DNA of 36,657 nucleotides from a virus: IMG/VR virus record IMGVR_UViG_3300021170_000044, positions 1 to 36,657 of that record; one strand, written 5' to 3'. This document shows positions 1 through 7,300 of this stretch, one piece after another. A program made the position numbers and the translations under genes. Under the pieces are notes generated by a model that saw only the letters and a list, made by a program, of their open reading frames with translations, was not told the DNA's origin and made no database searches. The stretch's first letter is position 1; every line of letters begins with the position of its first letter.

Positions 1-153
1 GAGCATAGCTGCAGGAGTTCCCGTTTGATATACCGTGAATATCTGTGATCCCGCAGAAAATAACTGCCCTGGTTCAAATACTGTTCCTGGCACAGGACTT
101 GACGGCGAATCTATGGTGCCTACCTGTATTCTCAAGCGAGATGATAGCTGGGC
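1..153. repeat. Direct terminal repeat, left copy (circular overlap)
   Basis: This stretch is repeated at the right end of the window (36505-36657) with two differences: position 8 is G here and T at 36512, and position 133 is C here and A at 36637. The nozzle/stabilization reading frame continues through it, so it is most simply the overlap left when a circular or terminally redundant genome was assembled. Both differences change an amino acid of that protein (Ala/Asp and Leu/Phe). They could be real variants or errors at contig ends. Confidence 0.93.
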
Positions 154-330
154 AATTGTTTGGCTCACATCTCCATTCATTAATCGTGAACCAAATCGCT
201 TACGCACCCTCCCTCGATAGATATAACAATTATCCATCTCTTCGAATGCATCGTCCGGAATTAACCACGGCTTTAAATCATTCTGAAGGCCACCCTCCAT
301 GGGTGCTATGAGAAATCTGTCGTATGCCAT
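1..330 (-). CDS. Nozzle/DNA-stabilization protein, N-terminal part (continues across the circular junction)
   Basis: This is the first 110 codons of an 821-codon gene whose remainder lies at 34369-36504. The start ATG (328-330) follows an AGGG ribosome-binding site inside the end of the fibre gene, with one base between the two genes. The protein begins MAYDRFLIAPMEGGLQND. A conserved-looking stretch (FEEMDNCYIYRGRVRKRFGS, about residues 29-48) follows. I know this kind of opening from large tail-hub proteins of podophages, but cannot confirm it by search. Codon phase is kept exactly across the join (330 + 2136 nt = 822 codons). Confidence 0.85.
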   Translation of the reverse strand, partial: MAYDRFLIAPMEGGLQNDLKPWLIPDDAFEEMDNCYIYRGRVRKRFGSRLMNGDVSQTIAQLSSRLRIQVGTIDSPSSPVPGTVFEPGQLFSAGSQIFTVYQTGTPAAML

Positions 331-331
331 G

Positions 332-958
332 TTAATACCCTATCGCCCACCAAGTGAACCCACATGAACCAGCACCTGTTGATGTACGAGCGGAGCAATA
401 AACCTGAAAGTAGTTATTGGCGGGTATAGACCATCCCGCTACGAGTCGCACAAAGCTATTTGAATCGCTTGTTGATGATGCTTCAACAATAGGAAAGGCA
501 ACGATCATAAAAGTAAAATCAGGGCCATTTCCGGAACCATTTACCACCACATTAGTTAGCCCATTACCATTCTGACTGGGTCCCCACTTAAGAAGAAGTC
601 CTGAGGGTAAATAGGTCCATCCCGCGGAGAGTGCTGTGGGGGTGGCATTGGCACTTAACACTGAAGCAGTAAAAGGGATATCTGCCGTTGTTGCGCCGGT
701 AATCTTGTGTATATATGTTTCATTTGTTGAAGTAGTTGCATAATTGAGATTGTAAAAACCGGTATCACCTGTTGCAAATGTAGGAACAGAACCCTGAACT
801 GGAAAATCAACTAAGTTGTGCTTTCCCTGGTTACCAGACCCATCATTGTACGTCACATGGTTAATACCAAATGCGGTATTTATAGTAGAAAAGTTTGCCT
901 GGATAAGTGATTGAGTTTGCCCAAGGCTTTGAGTTGATAGTGGAACGTTATTTAACAT
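332..958 (-). CDS. Short tail fibre / receptor-binding protein
   Basis: A 208-aa protein with a helical N-terminus (TQSLIQANFSTINTAFGINH) of the kind that attaches short phage fibres to the tail. A Gly/Ser/Thr-rich beta body follows, and the C-terminus ends FTWWAIGY. An aromatic 'F.W.AIGY' ending is common at the tips of trimeric phage fibres. The start ATG is preceded by GGGAG seven bases upstream. It lies between the adaptor gene and the nozzle gene, so it is a virion gene. Host specificity is inferred from fold type only. Confidence 0.7.
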   Translation of the reverse strand: MLNNVPLSTQSLGQTQSLIQANFSTINTAFGINHVTYNDGSGNQGKHNLVDFPVQGSVPTFATGDTGFYNLNYATTSTNETYIHKITGATTADIPFTASVLSANATPTALSAGWTYLPSGLLLKWGPSQNGNGLTNVVVNGSGNGPDFTFMIVAFPIVEASSTSDSNSFVRLVAGWSIPANNYFQVYCSARTSTGAGSCGFTWWAIGY

Positions 959-967
959 GATATCTCC

Positions 968-1996
968 CTAATAAGGCCAACCGACAGAGCCCCAGCCAAA
1001 ACCTAAACCACGACTACCTTCATTGTGGTAGATCGTTTTACTTCTTTCATTTGCCATAACTGTTGAAGTTGCAGAAATAACAAGACCCTCTTGCTCTTTT
1101 ATTGATGGCATTAGAAGGTTAATACTGTCATAATCCATTCTGTCCTCAAATATTTTCTTCGCGGTAGAAAACGCAATATATTGCCACCATTGAGATATAT
1201 CGGGAGCCTGACTTGATGCTAATAATTCAGTTGGCAATATATCTACTTGCATGGTCACTGAGTAAGCGATATCAGGAACCGGCCTAATGGTGAATTTTTG
1301 ATCATAGAAAAGGATTGCTGTTGGTTTGCCTGCTTGATAGGGAACTGTGGTGGCAGTTATTACATTGCCGTCAGTTGTTGCTGCGGGAAATGTTACCGAA
1401 AACACGCCGGTTAAGTAGTTAATAGAACCAAAGTTTGCAAGGGCAGTCGGAGCAGTATTGGCATAGCCGAGTAATCCAGATTCACCATTTTGGGGATAAT
1501 CTACCAGTGTCATTGCAGTATTGTTGGTGGTTATCGTTGAAAATATCACATTGTTTTGTAGCAAGGGAAGTGTAGTGAGAGTGCCAGTAAATGGTCCCGT
1601 TGTTCCATCGGCGAGTGCCGCTTGATTATCGATAAAGTTGTATATTGGATAGGTTCCATAAAAGTAATCACGGTCTTGCGTGTAGAATACCGGAACACCC
1701 GCTATGAATACCTGGGGATGTATTGCTACCACCCTGTTTTTAAAATCATACAGAGGATCGTTTACATCGGTACTTTCTGTCTCATACACATCAACATTGG
1801 GCTGCGTATAAAAAGTAAGCGTAGAGCGCAAATTATAGAGCCTTACATGTTGTGCAAAGTCATATAAGACGAATGTGTTTATATATTGATTAAGATCAGC
1901 GGTTGAAAGAGAGTTCTCTGAGGGGCTCCGCGTTAATCGACGGACCTTTGTTTGTATAGTGCTCAGTGAAGAACTTGCAACGGTAGGCGTGGCCAT
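968..1996 (-). CDS. Head-to-tail adaptor-like protein
   Basis: 342 aa. The N-terminal 60 residues are helical (IQTKVRRLTRSPSENSLSTA, then DLNQYINTFVLYDFAQH), and there is a second helical block near residues 265-315 (WWQYIAFSTAKKIFEDRMDY). Two helical ends around a beta-rich insert are typical of podophage connector adaptors such as P22 gp4 or T7 gp11. The central 140 residues (Thr/Asn/Gly-rich) look like an inserted beta domain. The C-terminus is Gly/aromatic-rich (GLGFGWGSVGWPY). Synteny (capsid, adaptor, nozzle) supports the role. AGGAGA precedes the ATG. Assigned by position and shape, not by a diagnostic motif. Confidence 0.55.
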   Translation of the reverse strand: MATPTVASSSLSTIQTKVRRLTRSPSENSLSTADLNQYINTFVLYDFAQHVRLYNLRSTLTFYTQPNVDVYETESTDVNDPLYDFKNRVVAIHPQVFIAGVPVFYTQDRDYFYGTYPIYNFIDNQAALADGTTGPFTGTLTTLPLLQNNVIFSTITTNNTAMTLVDYPQNGESGLLGYANTAPTALANFGSINYLTGVFSVTFPAATTDGNVITATTVPYQAGKPTAILFYDQKFTIRPVPDIAYSVTMQVDILPTELLASSQAPDISQWWQYIAFSTAKKIFEDRMDYDSINLLMPSIKEQEGLVISATSTVMANERSKTIYHNEGSRGLGFGWGSVGWPY

Positions 1997-2004
1997 AATA
2001 TCTC

Positions 2005-2397
2005 CTAAGTGTAGGGCAATACGTTTTTGGTAGATTGAGCAACGCTTGAAGTTACTTCACCAACCGGAACTACTTGTGCGACAGTACCAAAATTACCCGG
2101 TTGGATTGCCGGTATGACAAAAGGATCTAAGTTGATTGCACTCACATCCATGGAGAATGTGCTTGAGGTTAAGACAGTTATTGGCCCTGTAAATTCATTA
2201 AGTGCAATCATTCCAAATCCTCGTGGTATCAATAATTGGACTATCAATCCTGTTTCATACTGATTATCCCCTGAAGTAGTACCATCAAACGTGGTAGTGA
2301 TTACAATCGGGTCTGTTTGTGTGATAGACAATATAAATCGCAGAGCAGGTTGGTAGATAGGGTATTCAACAGAATTGAAACGAGGATCGATAGACAT
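2005..2397 (-). CDS. Small beta-rich virion protein related to the C-terminal domain of the 3027-4049 protein
   Basis: 130 aa, almost all beta strand. Residues about 48-113 (YETGLIVQLLIPRGFGMIAL to AQVVPVGEV) can be lined up with the C-terminal domain of the head-associated protein at 3027-4049 (YTVGQRVNIIVPSTVWGTIE to AQVIPLGET). Both share Y..G..V...IP...G...LN, a Gly-Pro/Gly-Thr-Ile turn, and the closing AQV.P.GE. The two are therefore paralogous domains. It lies between the adaptor and the 2407-2913 gene, in the virion operon. Likely a head or tail-neck structural component. The exact role is unknown. Confidence 0.6.
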   Translation of the reverse strand: MSIDPRFNSVEYPIYQPALRFILSITQTDPIVITTTFDGTTSGDNQYETGLIVQLLIPRGFGMIALNEFTGPITVLTSSTFSMDVSAINLDPFVIPAIQPGNFGTVAQVVPVGEVTSSVAQSTKNVLPYT

Positions 2398-2406
2398 ATT
2401 TATTAC

Positions 2407-2913
2407 CTACTTGGTTTTATTATCAACCGAAAGGGATACTTGTGTTATTTCAGGTGCAATATCATCAAAGTCATCCATATAATCGAGACCGAGAGCCTGG
2501 AATCGGTATAACTTTTTAGATGCAGTCATCGCTTTTTTTGAATACTCATTATGCATACCAGCCTGAACCGCGAACTGGCCTTCCATGCCGGTAAGTGGTT
2601 GGTATACAAGGCTGTAACAACCTTTAGCAATATGGTCTCTGACGCCGCGTTTTACTTGATATACTTCACCATCAAAGAACTCGTACTTCTCCCACGGGTC
2701 TTGCGCATATCTCTTATATGAGAAGCGAAGTACTCCGCCAGGTGTCTCAAGATTCTTAAACTTAATCACAACTAACTCATTGTCTCGTGCTCGACGACGT
2801 TCAAGTTCTTTTTTAAGCTCGGTACGATCTTTTCTGATACCCATGTCCATATGGGCAAAGTTATCAATACGACCATTGTTATATGTACGGGTATCTGAAT
2901 TTTTTCTCGACAT
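2407..2913 (-). CDS. Conserved-type virion-operon protein, unknown function
   Basis: 168 aa with a strongly charged N-terminus (RTELKKELERRRARDNELVV) followed by a compact domain with LETPGGVLRFSYKRYAQDP and a Cys-Tyr pair (GCYSLVYQPL). The C-terminus is acidic then basic (DYMDDFDDIAPEI). Ribosome-binding site AAAGGAGAG lies before the ATG. It sits downstream of capsid and head-protein genes and after a pair of matching hairpins. I do not recognise the family with certainty; small proteins of this type occur beside N4-gp56-type capsid genes. A role in head completion is inference from position. Confidence 0.55.
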   Translation of the reverse strand: MSRKNSDTRTYNNGRIDNFAHMDMGIRKDRTELKKELERRRARDNELVVIKFKNLETPGGVLRFSYKRYAQDPWEKYEFFDGEVYQVKRGVRDHIAKGCYSLVYQPLTGMEGQFAVQAGMHNEYSKKAMTASKKLYRFQALGLDYMDDFDDIAPEITQVSLSVDNKTK

Positions 2914-2944
2914 CTTTCTCTCCTTTATTTCTATGACTCTTACT

Positions 2945-2973
2945 TGAACCCGTGACGAAAATTCACGGGTTCA
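2945..2973 (-). other. Hairpin 1 of a matched pair (CCGTGA/TCACGG stem)
   Basis: Inverted repeat with an 11-bp stem (TGAACCCGTGA / TCACGGGTTCA) and a 7-base loop, CGAAAAT. No long T run follows on either strand, so it is not a classical intrinsic terminator. A second hairpin with the same core and loop lies about 20 bases away. Confidence 0.75.
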
Positions 2974-2993
2974 GTGATCATTCTATTCATTTC

Positions 2994-3018
2994 AGTCCGT
3001 GACGAAAATTCACGGACT
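2994..3018 (-). other. Hairpin 2 of a matched pair
   Basis: Inverted repeat with a 9-bp stem (AGTCCGTGA / TCACGGACT) and the same 7-base loop CGAAAAT as hairpin 1. It starts nine bases after the stop of the head-associated protein on the minus strand. The pair could protect the 3' end of the capsid mRNA, allow processing, or partly terminate transcription. Confidence 0.75.
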
Positions 3019-3026
3019 CTTTTGAT

Positions 3027-4049
3027 TTATTGGTTAAATGATTTACCCGCAATCCAGGTAATAACGTTGGTTGATACACCAGCTGGGCTTGATGCTCCTG
3101 CTTGAAGTAACATTCCTCGTTGTCCTGTATTGATAGTTGCATCACCAATAACATTTACTCCTGAAGCAATAGCTTGTGCGGTTGTTTCTCCCAAAGGAAT
3201 AACTTGTGCAGGGCTAAAGCTTGGACCGCCAGTAACTGGGAATGTAAATGTCGTGAAGCTTGCTGAGTTAACGTTAATATCGATAGTATTCGTTGAACCA
3301 TTCGCATCAGCGATTCCAACTGCAACGATCGTACCGTTAACGTTATTAAGCTCTATCGTGCCCCATACTGTTGATGGAACGATGATATTAACGCGCTGGC
3401 CAACCGTGTAGAGAACGTTACTTACGCCCATCGTAATACGAGTTGTGCCCGCAGGAACTGTGCCCACACTTGATAGTTGTATGTTGGTGATATCTCGTTC
3501 GGGTGGATAGAAGTAAGCAGGGCTGATAACGCGGAAGTTACCTGCAGTAGCAGCTGCGCCCAACGTTGACATATTAGTAAGACTGAATGTCGTACTGCTA
3601 AGAACGGTGATTGAGAAATCATATCCATTTAACTGATTTGCACCGGTAACATCGTATAAACGAACAATGTTTCCTGTTGCCATACCGGCAGTTGAGCCCG
3701 TAGTAACAACCGGAGGTGTTGCAGTTGATATTGCAGTAATAGCAGTTGAACCGTTATTAAGCACACCAAATGTAGGAATAGTTGTATCCATGAAATAGAA
3801 GCCTGAAGCGACTGCTATTTGACTTGGAACTAACGCACCAATTGTTGATTCTTTTGTATAAATTGTTCCGCGGCCTACGGTGTCCCCGTTAACCCATTCA
3901 AACTTGGCTCCGCTTCCTGCGCCAGATGCATAAGAAACTGTTTCATTGGTAACAACCATCCAATCAACACCAGAAGGCAATGGTATGAATGTTGCAGCGC
4001 CAGTCGAAACAAAACGGCCACTAAATGTACCTGAAAATAATACTGACAT
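3027..4049 (-). CDS. Head-associated (decoration-type) protein with E1_FCCH-like domain
   Basis: 340 aa, directly downstream of the capsid gene. The N-terminus (MSVLFSGTFSGRFVSTG, then IPLPSGVDWMVVTN) is typical of phage coat-associated proteins. Residues about 115-175 contain a repeat type often reported as the 'ubiquitin-activating E1 FCCH' fold in phage proteins (NIVRLYDVTGANQLNGYDFS, then SSTTFSLTNM). The C-terminal domain (about 205-300) is paralogous to the small protein at 2005-2397. AAGGAGAG precedes the ATG. Decoration of the capsid is inferred from its place and beta-rich repeat make-up; a tail role is possible. Confidence 0.6.
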   Translation of the reverse strand: MSVLFSGTFSGRFVSTGAATFIPLPSGVDWMVVTNETVSYASGAGSGAKFEWVNGDTVGRGTIYTKESTIGALVPSQIAVASGFYFMDTTIPTFGVLNNGSTAITAISTATPPVVTTGSTAGMATGNIVRLYDVTGANQLNGYDFSITVLSSTTFSLTNMSTLGAAATAGNFRVISPAYFYPPERDITNIQLSSVGTVPAGTTRITMGVSNVLYTVGQRVNIIVPSTVWGTIELNNVNGTIVAVGIADANGSTNTIDINVNSASFTTFTFPVTGGPSFSPAQVIPLGETTAQAIASGVNVIGDATINTGQRGMLLQAGASSPAGVSTNVITWIAGKSFNQ

Positions 4050-4058
4050 AGTCTCTCC

Positions 4059-4466
4059 TTATGCAAGCGTTGTACGCATGTTAATAATCCATAAATCTTG
4101 CAAGATTCGAGGAACTTGTGCCATCGTCCAACCCAATGTCCAGTTTTGGAATAATGCGTCAGAGAACTCAGGTCCGCGGTATAAAATACGCGCAGAGAAG
4201 TTATCTTGTTCTACTACACCAAGTGCTTCAAGACCTTGAATGAATATGTTGTATACATTGTTACCCATACCAGATGCGTAAGGAGATATACTGCCCACGG
4301 AACTAGTTAAGAAGCGAACGTTATTAACCGCGCCCCATTCTGAAGGCAATGTAGCTGCATCAGGATTTGGATAATTCCATTTAGGCAAGAATCCATTAAG
4401 TGATTCAAGCTGTCCTGATATATCTGTGTGACACATGGCTATGTATGCATCACGTAGAGGCCCTGT
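4059..4466 (-). CDS. Major capsid protein, exon 2
   Basis: C-terminal 135 codons plus stop of the capsid gene. Exon 2 begins at the ACA codon after the intron's final G and reads TGPLRDAYIAMCHTDISGQL. Joined to exon 1 this restores FGTGPLRDAY, the usual joined motif of this capsid family. The frame upstream of exon 2 is closed by a TAA nine codons before (in the intron), so this is not an independent gene. The rest of the exon has the conserved capsid core (SEWGAVNNVRFLTSSVG). Confidence 0.85.
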   Translation of the reverse strand, partial: TGPLRDAYIAMCHTDISGQLESLNGFLPKWNYPNPDAATLPSEWGAVNNVRFLTSSVGSISPYASGMGNNVYNIFIQGLEALGVVEQDNFSARILYRGPEFSDALFQNWTLGWTMAQVPRILQDLWIINMRTTLA

Positions 4467-4689
4467 CTTTGGGTTAATCTGTTACTTTTGTGACCATTTG
4501 TATTTAAATGGCGGGGAGTCTTGTTATTCCTCCCTCTCTGGGTTTCCTCCAGAGTTCGGACTATCGCATCACCTTTCGGTGTTTTCTCACTTAGTCTCTC
4601 AGCGTCCCTTGCGGGTTCGCCCCTGTCACCGGCTCTTACGCTACGGCTTCCAAGTCAATCAGAGAAAATTTTAATTCGGCACAAAGTTT
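4467..4689 (-). ncRNA. Group I self-splicing intron in the major capsid gene
   Basis: A 223-nt insertion with no ORF for an endonuclease. P1: the exon end ATTCGGT (4690-4696) pairs with GCCGAAT (4674-4680) over 7 bp, giving the obligatory U-G pair at the 5' splice site. P3: TTTTCTC (4662-4668) with GAGAAAA (4582-4588). P7: GACTA (4592-4596) with TAGTC (4559-4563). P8: CACC-GAAA-GGTG (4570-4581). P9: CTCTGG/CCAGAG (4536-4554). A short P10 (TGT with ACA of exon 2) is possible. The intron ends in G at 4467. Exons of 537 and 408 nt, both multiples of three, join in frame. Splicing is inferred from structure. Confidence 0.9.
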
Positions 4690-5226
4690 ACCGAATCTAT
4701 CTTCACCGCGTTGATTACGCAATATCATCCACGCATCATTAGTTTGAAGTTGGGTAGTTACCGCAGTAATGTCAGAAAGTGAAATATTTGATGGATCATC
4801 ACCATTGTTACCACCACTACAGTAGTACACGCTAGCAGTGGCTGCCAACATGTCTCTCGTTAGTTGATCTTCGGTCATTCTCATCGATAGACCAAGCAAT
4901 TCTGCCATATTTGTCAAAACTGCATCTTGGTTTTGCAATGTGATTGTTTGATTCAATGCCATGAATTGGCCATAGAAAGAAACAGTTGCGTCAATATCGA
5001 TTCTTGAAGGTGATATCGCCGGAACTTCAGCACCAGTTAAAGGAACAGGAGCTGTTGGTAATCTATCATAACGATAGTACCTTAATGTGGTACCTTCTCT
5101 TGAGCGTAATACCGAACGTTGAGCAGCAACATTATGAATGAGGTCAGGTGTCTTGATAGACAACATGGTGTCATGCACAGATTGTTGTACTAACGGCGGC
5201 AATTGAGTTTGCGTAGTTAATGCCAT
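4690..5226 (-). CDS. Major capsid protein, exon 1 (N4-gp56-type)
   Basis: The first 179 codons of a 314-aa spliced capsid protein. The chosen start is the ATG at 5226 (MALTTQTQLPPLVQQS), eight bases after GGAG; an open frame extends further upstream but has no site. Features typical of the N4-gp56 capsid family: an arm followed by EGTTLRYYRYDRLPTAPVPL, then ATVSFYGQFMALNQTITLQN, and LLGLSMRMTEDQLTRDML. Exon 1 ends GEDRFG at 4690. Without splicing, translation reads 25 intron codons and stops, giving a truncated protein lacking 135 residues. Scaffold lies upstream and the head-associated protein downstream. Confidence 0.85.
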
Positions 5227-5553
5227 CGAGATACTCCAATAAAACACGTGTGTTTCGACACAATCGTGCCCGTGGATAAATATAGGTGAACAGTAATTGA
5301 AGGAGGACGGGGCTTCATAGATATTTCTATCTTACGTCCCTGGCTCGGCGAACACCTCGTACCCCGATGAGCATGCGACGCTCAATACGCTACAGCTGAC
5401 GATGCTGCGGGTATCATTGATACCTACGTCAGAGGGATGTTACCACAAACAAAATACAATACAAAATCAGTCTCAAGTCCCCCGATTGAGCGTCGGGGGA
5501 TCAAGAACACCAAGGAGGAGCACGCCTTGGTATGTAGAAAGGAAACTTGGGTA
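5227..5553 (-). other. Gene-free capsid leader with several inverted repeats
   Basis: 327 bases between scaffold and capsid with no convincing ORF. It contains: a GC-rich hairpin CCCCCGA-TTGAGCG-TCGGGGG (5480-5500); a nested stem with outer CTGACG/CGTCAG (5396-5401 with 5427-5432) around the 15-base inverted repeat GGTATCATTGATACC (5410-5424); an 11-base inverted repeat between 5376-5386 and 5485-5495 that would pair over 100 bases; and GGACG/CGTCC near 5305-5340. The capsid ribosome-binding site is at its end. It could be a structured 5' leader, an attenuator, or a site for processing of the scaffold-capsid mRNA. Confidence 0.6.
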
Positions 5554-6324
5554 TTATTCTCTTCTGTACTTTATTTCTTCTTTAGATCGTGCAAGATTCT
5601 GGCGAATTCTTTCTTTCATATCTTCAGTAAGTACTCTGCGTTCAAAGTCACCTACACGAGAAAGGGGGGTATCTCCTGCGGTGGATGGAGAAGCAGCAGC
5701 TGCGCGCGGCTTTAACTTATTATCTTCCATACGACGATCGACATCTCTATTTGGTTGCTTACGATCAGCAATGCCAAAGTTAACAATATTTGTATAAGCA
5801 CTCTTCATACGAGCATACACATCAGGATTTGATATGACCGATGAATATTCCTCCGGATAGAGTGTCTTAAAGTTATTAACGTTATCCTCACTGAGCACCA
5901 CATCCGCATCAGGATAACGAGAGCGCAGGGTTCTCTCAGCAGTATCAATATTGGTTTGTGCTTTGATCTGCTGAAGCTCACGGTCATACTTCTTCGTAAC
6001 ATTACCTATATATCTCTTAAGATGTTTACCCTCAATGAGTTCTTCATCACCAATACTCAATTCTTCGTCTACCTGTGGCGCAATACTTGGCTGCCTTGGT
6101 TCACTGTATTCTGGTGGCGAATACTGTTCTCGCTCTTGTATTCTCTTTTCAAGTTCTTTTGCTTTTTTCTCAGCCGCTAGTGCACGTTCTCTGAGTATCC
6201 GCATATTATCTTCATACTTAACATTATGTATCGCCTCAGTTGATTCTGCTGGTTTTGCTTCGACTGGCGCTGCTACTTGCTCAACTGTCGACGAATTGTC
6301 CACGGTTGTATTGTCATCCATCAT
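5554..6324 (-). CDS. Scaffolding protein
   Basis: 256 aa, very hydrophilic. The N-terminus is acidic/Ala-Pro rich. A charged coiled-coil stretch lies at about residues 40-66 (MRILRERALAAEKKAKELEK). A middle acidic segment and a helical C-terminus (LTEDMKERIRQNLARSKEEI) follow. A basic helical C-terminal end is how P22-type scaffolds bind coat subunits. It lies between portal-side genes and the capsid gene, the normal scaffold position. AAGGAGAG precedes the ATG-ATG start. It overlaps the previous gene by 11 bases. Assigned by composition and synteny. Confidence 0.7.
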   Translation of the reverse strand: MMDDNTTVDNSSTVEQVAAPVEAKPAESTEAIHNVKYEDNMRILRERALAAEKKAKELEKRIQEREQYSPPEYSEPRQPSIAPQVDEELSIGDEELIEGKHLKRYIGNVTKKYDRELQQIKAQTNIDTAERTLRSRYPDADVVLSEDNVNNFKTLYPEEYSSVISNPDVYARMKSAYTNIVNFGIADRKQPNRDVDRRMEDNKLKPRAAAASPSTAGDTPLSRVGDFERRVLTEDMKERIRQNLARSKEEIKYRRE

Positions 6325-6814
6325 AACTACTCTCCTTGGGTCTCATGACCATATTTTGATTTGGGCCATGTTCTTTATTTATTCTTTTTACTTGATCAAG
6401 AAGTTGTCCACTTTCATATGCTATACAGAGCTCAACTTGCTGTCGTTGCAATGGATCTAAGAGCAGTTCCTTTGAGTTCTGTAAGTAGTGCAAGTGTTTG
6501 TATTGAGTGGGTATGGTCCACATCCATGTAACCTGCTTCTTGGTATGGTCATAGATAAATACGTGCTGGTTGTAAACGGGGGTGGGACAAGAGTGGCGGG
6601 TAATAATTAACGGAGGAATCTCCAGTTTTCCCGTAAGCTTGTTTCTTCTGATTATTGGCACAAGATAAAAGTCTTTATTTCTGAATGCTTCAAGTTCAGA
6701 TGTTTCATAGGCCTTTAATTGTATCTGATTCCAAATATATTGATTTATATTAATAGCATCATGCTGGATCTCATCAGTTATCTGACCCCAGCTCGCTTCT
6801 ACTGATTGCTTCAT
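6314..6814 (-). CDS. Unknown protein upstream of scaffold
   Basis: 166 aa. Helical N-terminus (WGQITDEIQHDAININQYIW), then a beta-rich centre (DFYLVPIIRRNKLTGKLEIP; TWMWTIPTQYKHLHYL) and a helical C-terminus (LDPLQRQQVELCIAYESGQL). The final 11 bases overlap the scaffold start, so the two are probably co-translated. It is the first gene after a strong terminator pair, which suggests its own promoter for the scaffold-capsid unit. I do not recognise the family. Confidence 0.6.
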   Translation of the reverse strand: MKQSVEASWGQITDEIQHDAININQYIWNQIQLKAYETSELEAFRNKDFYLVPIIRRNKLTGKLEIPPLIITRHSCPTPVYNQHVFIYDHTKKQVTWMWTIPTQYKHLHYLQNSKELLLDPLQRQQVELCIAYESGQLLDQVKRINKEHGPNQNMVMRPKESSYDG

Positions 6815-6861
6815 TACTACCCCATACTCACTCTACTCTCATCTCCGGGGCAGATTACCAC

Positions 6862-6895
6862 AAAAAAAACCTGGGACAAAGTAAATTGTCCCAGG
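6862..6895 (-). terminator. Intrinsic terminator (minus strand)
   Basis: Perfect 10-bp stem CCTGGGACAA/TTGTCCCAGG with a 6-base loop, followed on the minus strand by eight T. It closes the interval between the small basic protein cluster and the 6314-6814 gene. Confidence 0.9.
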
Positions 6896-7024
6896 AAGTG
6901 CTTGATGTACATGTATCAAGGAAAATACACATATCTTCTCTATGAGTGCCGCTACAACAATCGTAAAGCGGAGTGATCATAACATAAGTTGTGCTGATTG
7001 AGTAGTTGACTACAAGATTAGCAC
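6896..7024 (-). ncRNA. Possible small RNA between two terminators
   Basis: About 130 bases with no ORF, bounded by terminators at 7025-7052 and 6862-6895 on the same strand. It can form at least three short stems: GTAGT-TG-ACTAC near 7007-7018, CCGCT/AGCGG near 6949-6973, and CTTGAT/ATCAAG at 6901-6920. A leftward transcript starting here would end at the second terminator. It could instead be a promoter and leader region for the scaffold-capsid genes with some read-through. No clear promoter hexamers were found. Confidence 0.3.
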
Positions 7025-7052
7025 AAAAAACCCCCGCGGAGCATCACGGGGG
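7025..7052 (-). terminator. Intrinsic terminator (minus strand)
   Basis: Stem CCCCCG/CGGGGG with a 10-base loop followed by six T on the minus strand. It lies about 35 bases after the stop of the DUF6496-like gene and ends the portal/small-protein transcript. Confidence 0.85.
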
Positions 7053-7087
7053 CCGGAGTAAACGAGCAGTAAGCGATAACAGTCTCG

Positions 7088-7300
7088 TTATTTTTTCTTT
7101 TTACTCTTCTTCTTTTTGGGTGATTTTTTGTTCGACTGACCAGACATCGAAAGCCCTATCGCAATTGCTTGCTTTGGATTAGTCACGACCGGGCCAGTTT
7201 TTTTTCCAGAATGCATTTTGCCCTCTTTAAAGGCTTCCATGCGCTCCTTCATAACTGCTTTCTTCTTCTTCTTAGAATCAGATTTTTTAGCGTAAGGCAT
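7088..7300 (-). CDS. Small basic DUF6496-like protein
   Basis: 70 aa, about 36% Lys. The centre, KMHSGKKTGPVVTNPKQAIA followed by IGLSMS, matches the short 'GK(L)HSGSKKGPVV..RKQAIAIALS' signature of DUF6496 proteins. These occur in phages and bacteria and are of unknown function, possibly nucleic-acid binding. Lys tracts lie at both ends. The ATG overlaps the stop of the next gene upstream (TAATG), with GAAAGG upstream. A DNA-associated or virion-internal role is inferred from charge only. Confidence 0.75.
   Translation of the reverse strand: MPYAKKSDSKKKKKAVMKERMEAFKEGKMHSGKKTGPVVTNPKQAIAIGLSMSGQSNKKSPKKKKSKKKK

Noticed and set aside
4600-4640. tRNA-like GGGTTCGCCCC segment
   Set aside because: The bases belong to intron helices; no acceptor or anticodon arms can be folded. 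No convincing tRNA was seen anywhere.
4435-4742. Plus-strand frames across the capsid intron
   Set aside because: They are opposite to the operon and to the folded intron core; composition follows the intron helices.
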